In this document: positions 57,730 through 64,000 of the stretch, one piece after another
How the letters are laid out: each line of letters begins with the position of its first letter
Position numbering within the stretch: the first letter of the stretch is position 1
Assembly: GCF_001666755.1 (NCBI RefSeq)
Contig: NZ_LZJC01000093.1
Span: 41,696 to 105,695 of the forward strand
Direction of reading: 5' to 3'
Source: Mycobacterium sp. E1214
GTDB lineage: Bacteria > Actinomycetota > Actinomycetes > Mycobacteriales > Mycobacteriaceae
DNA: 64,000 nucleotides
Translations under genes and position numbers: made by a program
The notes under the pieces: generated by a model
The model's input: the letters and a program-made list of their open reading frames with translations, nothing else
Told to the model about the DNA's origin: nothing
The model's database searches: none

Positions 57730-59121
57730 CGCGTCGCCGGCGTCGCGGGCCCGCAGGGCCTCGATGTAGTCCGGCCAGTCCAGGCTGTCCGTCGGGTTGG
57801 CGCGGCTGAGTTCGGCGGTGTCGGCGGGGAACGTCCGCGCCTGCCCCGGCCCGGAGCTGCGGGTCTCGAAGCGCACCGTCACCACGCCGTGCCCGGCGCC
57901 CTGGACCCAGCCGTGCCCCAGGTCGCGGTGGCGCAGGTCGTCCCCGACGCGCCAGGGGGCGGCGCCCGCCGCGGGCGCCGGCGCGAACATCGCCTCGGTC
58001 GCGGTCTCGGTGGAGGCCACGTCGTGCGGCGCCTCCGACGCCGGCCCGGTGAGGTCCAGGTCGGGAAACAGCGATTCCTGTTGCACGTCGCTGAGCCCCG
58101 AAAAGCCCACGCCCAGAAGCCGAATCGGCCCGATCTCGCGCGGGTCCAGCAGCAGCCGCCGGGCCAGCGCCCCCAGCGCCGCCGCCTCGGTGGTCGCGTA
58201 GGGCAGGGTCGCCGAGCGGGTCAACGTGCTCATGTCGGATTTCTTCAACTTGACCGTCACGGTCCGGGCGCCGCGCCCGTCGCGCAGCAACCGCTGGTGC
58301 GCGTGCTCGGCGATCGGGTCGATCGCGTCGCGCAGCTGGCCGAGCGTGGTCAGGTCGACGGCGAAGGTCGATTCGGAGCTGATCTGTTTGGCCTCGGCGC
58401 GTTCGGCCACGGGCCGGTCATCGATGCCGCGGGCCAGTCGGTGCAGCGCCGGCCCGATGGTGGCGCCGAGGATGTTCGCCGCCTCGGCGTCGCTCAGCGC
58501 GGCCAACTGCCCGATCGTCTCGATGCCGAGGCGATGCAGCTTCTCGTCGGCCACCGGCCCGATCCCCCACAGCCGGCGTACCGGCAGACCGTCGAGCAGC
58601 GCGGTCTCCTCGGCCCGCCGCACCACCCGGACGCCGTCGGGTTTGGCCAGGCCGGAGGCGATCTTGGCGATTTGCTTGCCCGAGCCGGCGCCGACCGAGG
58701 CCACCAGGCCGGTCTCGTCGCGGACCCGACGGCGCAGGTCCTCGCAGAACGCCTCGACCCGTTCGGCGGCCGCCCCGGCCAGGTGCGCCGGCTCGCCGAA
58801 ACCCTCGTCGAACGACAACTGCTCGACGACCGGCACCAAGCTGCGCACGGCGTCGAACACCCGCCGGCTCGCCACGCCGTAGACCACCCCGCGCGGCGGC
58901 AGCACCACGGCGGTCACGCCGACCTGCCGGCGGGCCTGATGCATCGGCATCGCCGATCGGGCCCCGAAGACGCGGGCCTCGTAGCTGGCGCCGGCCACCA
59001 CGCCCCGGCCCCCGAGGCCGCCGACGAGCACCGGCCGGCCCCGCAGGGTCGGCCGGGTGAGTTGCTCGACGGACGCGAAGAACGCGTCCATGTCGAGATG
59101 CAGCACCCAGCGCGACTCCAC
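57694..59121 (-). CDS. dinX: Y-family DNA polymerase IV DinX (DinB1)
   Basis: A 475-residue translesion polymerase. Palm motifs: [15 protein letters not shown] near the N-terminus, S-F-D-E-G-F in [17 protein letters not shown] carrying the second acidic pair, [24 protein letters not shown], and the Hh[29 protein letters not shown]. The little finger ends about residue 345, followed by a tail with [11 protein letters not shown], a beta-clamp-binding Q-x-x-S-L-F motif, and about 115 further residues of unknown role. GTG 59121: TACATT then 6 bases, GTG, a leaderless start. M. tuberculosis DinX is 463. Confidence 0.92.
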   Translation of the reverse strand: MESRWVLHLDMDAFFASVEQLTRPTLRGRPVLVGGLGGRGVVAGASYEARVFGARSAMPMHQARRQVGVTAVVLPPRGVVYGVASRRVFDAVRSLVPVVEQLSFDEGFGEPAHLAGAAAERVEAFCEDLRRRVRDETGLVASVGAGSGKQIAKIASGLAKPDGVRVVRRAEETALLDGLPVRRLWGIGPVADEKLHRLGIETIGQLAALSDAEAANILGATIGPALHRLARGIDDRPVAERAEAKQISSESTFAVDLTTLGQLRDAIDPIAEHAHQRLLRDGRGARTVTVKLKKSDMSTLTRSATLPYATTEAAALGALARRLLLDPREIGPIRLLGVGFSGLSDVQQESLFPDLDLTGPASEAPHDVASTETATEAMFAPAPAAGAAPWRVGDDLRHRDLGHGWVQGAGHGVVTVRFETRSSGPGQARTFPADTAELSRANPTDSLDWPDYIEALRARDAGDASAPAADDLGDV

Positions 59122-59127
59122 CCGACA

Positions 59128-59153
59128 AATGTATTGCGCCCCTGGGATACCGT
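59128..59153. promoter_or_regulatory. Back-to-back leaderless promoters of dinX and a methyltransferase gene
   Basis: On the minus strand TACATT (59133-59128) is 6 bases before the dinX GTG; on the plus strand TACCGT (59148-59153) is 6 bases before the ATG at 59160. Both match TAnnnT at the distance that puts transcription start on the start codon. The two -10 boxes are only 14 bases apart. Confidence 0.65.
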
Positions 59154-59159
59154 TTTGGC

Positions 59160-59726
59160 ATGGCCATGAACCTGGCGCACCGGCGGATCTGTAGCTCGGA
59201 TCGGTGGGCGAAAGCGGTCGAGGACGAGCTGCTGCCATGGGCGTTGGCCGGTGTTGATCTGGGTGACAACACCCTGGAGATCGGACCGGGCTACGGCGCG
59301 ATCCTGCGGGTGCTGGTCGACAAGACACCGCAGCTCACGTCCGTCGAGATCGATACGCCGATGGCGCAGCGCCTGCAGCGGCTCTACGGCGACCGGGCGC
59401 GGATCATCAACGGCGACGGCACCGACACCGGGCTGCCGGCCGAGGAGTTCAGTTCGGTGGTGTCGTTCACGATGCTGCACCACGTCCCGACGGTCGAGTT
59501 GCAGGACCGGTTGTTCGCCGAGGCGTTTCGGGTGCTGCGGCGCCGGGGCGTCTTCGCGGGCAGCGACAGCGTGACGTCGCTGCGGTTCCGGATCCTGCAC
59601 TTCCGCGACACCTGCAACACCGTCGACCCGCGGACGTTGCCAAACCGGTTGCGCGCGGCGGGGTTTGCTGACGTCGACGTCGAGGTTCGCGGCGGCAGGC
59701 TGCGCTGGCGCGCCGTCAAGCCGTGA
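59160..59726 (+). CDS. Class I SAM-dependent methyltransferase
   Basis: A 188-residue methyltransferase with a clean motif [13 protein letters not shown] (residues about 38-49), the acidic end of strand 2 in V-E-I-D, and [38 protein letters not shown] as motifs II-III. It is of the ubiquinone/menaquinone-type Methyltransf_11 or 25 group. Promoter leaderless, divergent from dinX. Substrate unknown; nothing in the neighbourhood fixes it. Confidence 0.83.
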   Translation: MAMNLAHRRICSSDRWAKAVEDELLPWALAGVDLGDNTLEIGPGYGAILRVLVDKTPQLTSVEIDTPMAQRLQRLYGDRARIINGDGTDTGLPAEEFSSVVSFTMLHHVPTVELQDRLFAEAFRVLRRRGVFAGSDSVTSLRFRILHFRDTCNTVDPRTLPNRLRAAGFADVDVEVRGGRLRWRAVKP

Positions 59727-59818
59727 GCGTTGCGCGCACCTAATCGCACCGTGAAATCTTCGCGGTCGGGCTCGCTCGCGCCGCCCCGGCGATCGGGACC
59801 AGGCGTACAACGGAGAGC

Positions 59819-60619
59819 ATGCCCCCTGTGTCGACTGACCCCCCGCCCGACCCGCAGCCGCACCTGATGCGTCAAGTAGCGGAGTCCTTCGGCGTAGACG
59901 CCGATCGCTACGACCGGGCCCGGCCCCGGTATCCCGACGCCCTCATCCAGCGCGTGATCGCCGCAAGTCCCGGCACCGAATTCCTGGACGTCGGTTGCGG
60001 CACGGGCATCGGGGCACGGCAATACACCGCGGCCGGGGTGACGGTGCTCGGCGTCGACCCCGACGCCCGGATGGCCGAGGTCGCCCGCCGCAGCGGCATC
60101 GACGTTGAGATCGGCAACTTCGAGACGTGGGATCCCCGCGGCCGTTCCTTCGACGCGGTCGTCGCGGGACAGGCCTGGCACTGGGTGGATCCCGTGCGGG
60201 GTGCCGAGAAGGCCTCGCAGGTGTTGCGGCCACACGGCCTGTTGGCGCTGTACTGGCATGTCTTCGATCCGCCCGCGGAGGTGGCGCAGCCCTTCGAGGA
60301 CGTGCTTGCGCGCGTGGCGCCCGACGCGCCGCTGCTGACGCCGGGTTTCGGGCTGCAAGAGGCGAACGTGCGGCGGGCGCTGCAGGGCATCCGGACCGCC
60401 GGCGGCTTCGCCGAACCCGAGCAGTGGCGGTTCGAATGGCAGCGGCGGTACACGCGTGAGGAGTGGCTGGACCATTTGGCCACCACCGGCCAGCTCACCC
60501 TTCTCGGGCCGGACGAGGTCGCAACGGTGCAGGACGCCGTCGGGACCGTCATCGACCGGCTTGGTGGCGAATTCACCATGGACTACGTCACTTTGGCGAC
60601 GGCGGCGACGCGGGCCTGA
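59819..60619 (+). CDS. Class I SAM-dependent methyltransferase
   Basis: A 266-residue methyltransferase: FGVDADRYDRARPRYPDALI, motif I F-L-D-V-G-C-G-T-G-I-G, V-L-G-V-D-P-D at strand 2, FDAVVAGQAWHWVDPVRGAEKASQVLRPHGLLALYWHVFDPP as motifs II-III. This A-x-Y-D-x-A-R-P-x-Y-P start is common in a large group of uncharacterised mycobacterial methyltransferases. ATG 59819; convergent with ileS (6-base gap). 92 bases separate it from the previous methyltransferase gene, with no obvious terminator, so the two may or may not be co-transcribed. Confidence 0.83.
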   Translation: MPPVSTDPPPDPQPHLMRQVAESFGVDADRYDRARPRYPDALIQRVIAASPGTEFLDVGCGTGIGARQYTAAGVTVLGVDPDARMAEVARRSGIDVEIGNFETWDPRGRSFDAVVAGQAWHWVDPVRGAEKASQVLRPHGLLALYWHVFDPPAEVAQPFEDVLARVAPDAPLLTPGFGLQEANVRRALQGIRTAGGFAEPEQWRFEWQRRYTREEWLDHLATTGQLTLLGPDEVATVQDAVGTVIDRLGGEFTMDYVTLATAATRA

Positions 60620-60625
60620 CGCCGC

Positions 60626-63600
60626 TCAGGCTTTCGCGATGGCGACGCGCACCCCGTCGCCGATGTCGGCGCCGTCGACCGGTTCGCCGAATTCGAAGCT
60701 GGTCGCGAGGATCTCCCCCGCGATCAGGTCGCGGTGCGTCGCGGCCCAGCCGGCGCGTTCGGCGGGCACCGCCATCACCACCGAGATGCGGTCGGAAACC
60801 TCGAGTCCCGTGGACTTGCGCAGCTCCTGCAGCTCGCGGATCCGGTCCTTGGCCCATCCCTCGGCCTCCAGCTCGGGGGTGACCGTGCCGTCCAGGACGA
60901 CCAGTCCGGCACCGTCGGGCAGCGCCGCAGTGTATTCCGGGTCGGCGGCGACCAGCCGGGAGCTGTACTCCTGCGGTTGCAGCACCGCCGGACCGGCGGT
61001 CAGGGTGCCGTCCGGGTTGACGACGCCCGCACCGGACTTGACCGCCTTGATGGCCGCCTGCACGTCCTTGCCGAGCCGCGGCCCGGCAACCCGCGCGTTG
61101 ACGGTGAGCTCGAACCGTCCGTAGGTGTCGATGGCGTCGGTCAGCTCGACGGACTTGACGTTGAGCTCGTCGGCGATCAGGTCGGTGAACGGCTCCAGCG
61201 ATCGCGGGTTAGCCACCGCCACAGTGAGTTTCGGCAGCGGCAGGCGCACCCGCAACTTCTTGGCCTTGCGCAGCGACGACCCGGCCGAGCAGACCTCGCG
61301 CACCTGGTCCATCGCGGCAACCAACTCGGGGTCTGCGGGCACCGCACCGGGGCCGGGCCAGTCGGTCAGGTGCACCGAGCGCCCGCCGGTGAGCCCGCGC
61401 CAGACGATCTCGGTGACCGACGGCAGCAACGGGGCGGCCAGCCGCGCCGTCACCTCCAGCACGGTGTGCAGCGTGTCGATGGCGTCGGGGTCTTCCTCCC
61501 AGAACCGCGAACGCGACCGTCGCACATACCAATTGGTGAGCGCCTCGGTGAACTGGCGCAGCCGGTCGCACGCGCGGGAGATGTCACACGTGTTCATCTC
61601 GCGGGTCAGATCGTCGCGCAGCTCGGCGAGCTTGGCCAGGATGTAGCGGTCCAGCACCTGGGCCGAATCCGTGCGCCAGGCGCCGACTTTGGGCGCGTAG
61701 AGGGCCAGGAAGCTGTAGGCGTTCCACAGCGGCAGCAGCACCTGCCGCACGCCCTCGCGGATGCCCTGCTCGGTGACGATCAGGTTGCCGCCGCGCAGGA
61801 TCGGCGAGGCCATCAGGAACCAGCGCATCGCGTCGGAGCCGTCGCGGTCGAACACCTCCGACACGTCGGGATAGTTGCGCAGCGACTTGCTCATCTTCTG
61901 CCCGTCGGAGCCGAGCACAATCCCGTGCGCCACACAGGTTTTGAACGCCGGGCGGTCGAACAGCGCGGTGGCCAGCACGTGCAGCGTGTAGAACCAACCG
62001 CGGGTCTGGCCGATGTATTCGACGATGAAATCGCCGGGGTAGTGGGTGTCGAACCAGTCCGCGTTCTCGAACGGGTAGTGCACCTGCGCGTACGGCATGG
62101 ATCCCGAGTCGAACCACACGTCGAGCACGTCGGGGATGCGGCGCATGGTGCTGCGCCCGGTGGGGTCGTCGGGGTTGGGCCGGGTGAGCTCGTCGATGTA
62201 GGGCCGGTGCAGGTTGTCGGGCCGCACCCCGAAGTCGCGTTCGAAGTCGTCGAGGCTGCCGTACACGTCGACCCGCGGGTAGGCGGGGTCGTCGGACTTC
62301 CACACGGGAATCGGCGTGCCCCAGTAGCGGTTTCGTGAGATCGACCAGTCCCGGGCGCCCTGCAGCCACTTGCCGAACTGGCCGTCCTTGACGTGTTCGG
62401 GGTACCAGGTGATCTGCTGGTTGAGTTCGACCATGCGGTCGCGGAACTGGGTGACCGCGATGAACCACGACGACACCGCGCGGTAGATCAGCGGATTGCG
62501 GCACCGCCAGCAGTGCGGGTAGGGGTGTTCGTAGGTCTCGTGGCGCAGCAGCACCGCGCCGTTGGTCGCCGCGGGGCCGCTGCCGTTCTTCAGGTCGCGG
62601 ATGATGTGCGGGTTGGCGTCGAAGACATGCTGCCCCTGGTAGTCCGGCACGGTGGCGTCGAAACGCCCGCGGGCGTCGACTGGGGTGACGGGCACGATGC
62701 CGACCTTGTCGGTGGTCGCCATGTCGTCCTCACCGTAGGCCGGCGCCATGTGCACGATCCCGGTGCCGTCCTCGGTGGTGACGAAGTCGCCCGGCAGCAC
62801 CTGAAACGCGTTCTCGGTGTCGGCGAAGTACGCGAACGGCGGCAGGTAGCGGGTGCCCAGCAACTCGGCGCCCCGGTAGGTGCCCAGCATCTCGGGTTCG
62901 TCACCGAGCTCTTTGGCGTAGGCGCCCAGCCGGGGCTGCGCCAACACGAAACGCCGCTCCCCCACCTTGACGTGGGCGTAGGTCACGTCGGGGTTGACGG
63001 CGACCGCGAGGTTGGACGGCAAGGTCCACGGGGTCGTCGTCCACACCAGCAGGTAGGCGCCGTCGAGCTCGCCCCCAGCGACGCGGAACCCGACGGTCAG
63101 CGCGGGGTCCTGGCGGCTCTGGTAGACGTCGTCGTCCATGCGTAGTTCGTGGTTGGACAGCGGGGTTTGGTCGCGCCAGCAGTACGGCAGCACGCGGTAG
63201 CCCTCGTAGGCCAGGCCCTTGTCCCACAGCTGTTTGAACGCCCAGATGACCGATTCCATGTACGGCAGATCGAGCGTCTTGTAGTCGTTGTCGAAGTCGA
63301 CCCAGCGCGCCTGGCGGGTGACGTAGGCCTGCCATTCGTCGGTGTAGCGCAGCACCGAGGCGCGGCAGGCGTCGTTGAACGCGGCGATGCCCATGTCGTC
63401 GATCTGCGACTTGTCGGTGATGCCCAGCTGCCGCTCGACCTCGAGTTCGGCGGGCAGCCCGTGGGTGTCCCAGCCGAACCGGCGCTCCACCTTGTAGCCG
63501 CGCATCGTGCGATACCGCGGAACGATGTCCTTGACGTAGCCGGTGAGCAGGTGCCCGTAGTGCGGCAGCCCGTTGGCGAACGGCGGGCCATCGTAGAACA

Positions 63601-63745
63601 CGTATTCGTCGGCGCCGTCGCGGCGGGCGATGCTGGCGCGAAAGGTGTTGTCGCGGGCCCAGTAGTCGAGCACCTCGAGCTCGAGCGCCGGGAAGTCGGG
63701 AGCTCCCGGCTTCGGATACGCCTGGACGTCAGCGTTTTCGGTCAC
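60626..63745 (-). CDS. ileS: Isoleucyl-tRNA synthetase IleS (type 2, eukaryote-like)
   Basis: A 1039-residue class I synthetase. HIGH-type motif [11 protein letters not shown] (near residue 60), editing domain about 190-400, K-M-S-K-S (near residue 617) in [13 protein letters not shown], and a long anticodon-binding C-terminus without the bacterial zinc finger. Length and the H-Y-G-H form place it in the type 2 IleRS group found in mycobacteria, which is known to resist mupirocin. GTG 63745. Expression is set by a T-box leader upstream. Confidence 0.96.
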   Translation of the reverse strand: MTENADVQAYPKPGAPDFPALELEVLDYWARDNTFRASIARRDGADEYVFYDGPPFANGLPHYGHLLTGYVKDIVPRYRTMRGYKVERRFGWDTHGLPAELEVERQLGITDKSQIDDMGIAAFNDACRASVLRYTDEWQAYVTRQARWVDFDNDYKTLDLPYMESVIWAFKQLWDKGLAYEGYRVLPYCWRDQTPLSNHELRMDDDVYQSRQDPALTVGFRVAGGELDGAYLLVWTTTPWTLPSNLAVAVNPDVTYAHVKVGERRFVLAQPRLGAYAKELGDEPEMLGTYRGAELLGTRYLPPFAYFADTENAFQVLPGDFVTTEDGTGIVHMAPAYGEDDMATTDKVGIVPVTPVDARGRFDATVPDYQGQHVFDANPHIIRDLKNGSGPAATNGAVLLRHETYEHPYPHCWRCRNPLIYRAVSSWFIAVTQFRDRMVELNQQITWYPEHVKDGQFGKWLQGARDWSISRNRYWGTPIPVWKSDDPAYPRVDVYGSLDDFERDFGVRPDNLHRPYIDELTRPNPDDPTGRSTMRRIPDVLDVWFDSGSMPYAQVHYPFENADWFDTHYPGDFIVEYIGQTRGWFYTLHVLATALFDRPAFKTCVAHGIVLGSDGQKMSKSLRNYPDVSEVFDRDGSDAMRWFLMASPILRGGNLIVTEQGIREGVRQVLLPLWNAYSFLALYAPKVGAWRTDSAQVLDRYILAKLAELRDDLTREMNTCDISRACDRLRQFTEALTNWYVRRSRSRFWEEDPDAIDTLHTVLEVTARLAAPLLPSVTEIVWRGLTGGRSVHLTDWPGPGAVPADPELVAAMDQVREVCSAGSSLRKAKKLRVRLPLPKLTVAVANPRSLEPFTDLIADELNVKSVELTDAIDTYGRFELTVNARVAGPRLGKDVQAAIKAVKSGAGVVNPDGTLTAGPAVLQPQEYSSRLVAADPEYTAALPDGAGLVVLDGTVTPELEAEGWAKDRIRELQELRKSTGLEVSDRISVVMAVPAERAGWAATHRDLIAGEILATSFEFGEPVDGADIGDGVRVAIAKA

Positions 63746-63945
63746 GGTGTGCGTCGTCTCCTGTGCCCAGTCCTGTCAGGCCGGGGACGACGACGCGCTG
63801 GCTGCGCGAGCGCCGCGGTACCACCCCGCTTGCCGCGCGCTGCGCGGCCGCTCATTGGGCTGTGACGGGCCTACCCGTTCGGTTCTACTGAGCCAGGCGG
63901 CCGTTCTTCCGAAAGCTCCCCGGTGATGGCCGGATCGACGCCACT
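63746..63945 (-). promoter_or_regulatory. T-box riboswitch of ileS (translational)
   Basis: On the minus strand the T-box core GGGTGGTACCGCGG (63826-63813) contains TGGT, which pairs with the ACCA end of uncharged tRNA-Ile (discriminator A). The specifier codon ATC (63927-63925) is followed by A and by the actinobacterial stem I segment CCGGGGAGC. Between T-box and start, GCGTCGTCGTCC (63796-63785) pairs with GGAGACGACGC (63761-63751), burying the AGGAG that serves the GTG at 63745. So regulation should act on translation: uncharged tRNA stabilises the alternative fold and frees the ribosome site. Such leaders of ileS are known in actinobacteria. Confidence 0.93.
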
Positions 63946-63950
63946 AAACG

Positions 63951-63956
63951 ATTCTA
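63951..63956 (-). promoter_or_regulatory. -10 box for the ileS T-box transcript
   Basis: TAGAAT on the minus strand (63956-63951) matches the mycobacterial -10 and would start RNA near 63944, giving a leader of about 200 bases. No clear -35 at the right distance. Confidence 0.55.
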
Positions 63957-64000
63957 CGAACGGCGCGCCCCAAGGGGCTACCTGGCCGCAGGGTCAACCC

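Noticed and set aside
63785..63827. An intrinsic terminator as the regulatory element of the ileS T-box
   Set aside because: No U run follows any hairpin, and the visible pairing buries the Shine-Dalgarno sequence, so translational control fits better.

Overview
The window is a GC-rich (about 70 percent by eye) chromosomal segment of a Mycobacterium, most likely a slow-growing non-tuberculous species such as a member of the M. avium complex. The basis is near-identity by memory of many products to M. tuberculosis proteins (NadA, TreX, DnaE1, GlbN, LspA, IleRS), the presence of bsaP, ripD and lprI, many GTG/TTG starts, several apparently leaderless promoters, and gene order that follows the M. 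tuberculosis Rv1536-Rv1604 block in reverse orientation. No rRNA, tRNA, IS element, CRISPR array or prophage was seen.

Layout. (1) 1-4753: histidine operon on the minus strand (hisD-hisC-hisB-hisH-hisA/priA-impA), genes joined by stop/start overlaps; impA runs off the left edge. (2) 4895-9599: a deazaflavin-type reductase gene, the nadABC operon for de novo NAD synthesis, and the divergent repressor gene nrtR; a perfect 8+8 bp palindrome covers both divergent promoters. (3) 9771-13042: a lipase-like protein, then bioB with its auxiliary factor bsaP and a membrane protein. (4) 13178-17040: an unassigned plus-strand cluster (small membrane peptide, polytopic protein rich in intramembrane His/Asp, His-rich cupredoxin-like lipoprotein, second polytopic protein) at the place where M. 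tuberculosis carries phiRv1/REP13E12. (5) 17037-20724: bioA-bioF-bioD plus a 2H phosphoesterase. (6) 20788-31023: a membrane protein, catalytically dead RipD with a PQQ-rich repeat tail, an acyltransferase with an SGNH-like tail, and the treX-treY-treZ glycogen-to-trehalose operon. (7) 31247-39970: an accessory stretch with a MocR-type regulator facing a flavin split-barrel protein, ilvA, a Ddn-like reductase, a TetR regulator facing a small protein/FAD monooxygenase operon, a DUF6065-like protein, an alpha/beta hydrolase and an orphan ECF S component. (8) 40058-47543: plsB1, fadD11, dnaE1. (9) 47783-55195: a SRPBCC protein, two short-chain reductases, glbN and lprI, a zinc alcohol dehydrogenase facing an AraC regulator that seems to start at CTG, a VOC protein and a methyltransferase. 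(10) 55196-64000: RluD-like pseudouridine synthase, lspA, ansA, dinX (dinB1), two methyltransferases, and ileS preceded by a translational T-box riboswitch.

Functionally the window is mostly conserved core metabolism (histidine, NAD, biotin, trehalose, isoleucine, phospholipid initiation, replication, lipoprotein processing). The accessory islands at 13-17 kb, 31-40 kb and 51.5-55 kb are the places where this genome differs from M. tuberculosis as I remember it, and they hold most of the unexplained genes. The strongest regulatory observations are the NrtR palindrome, two TetR boxes bracketing a good promoter, the ileS T-box with a visible SD-sequestering stem, and the CTG-initiated AraC gene.
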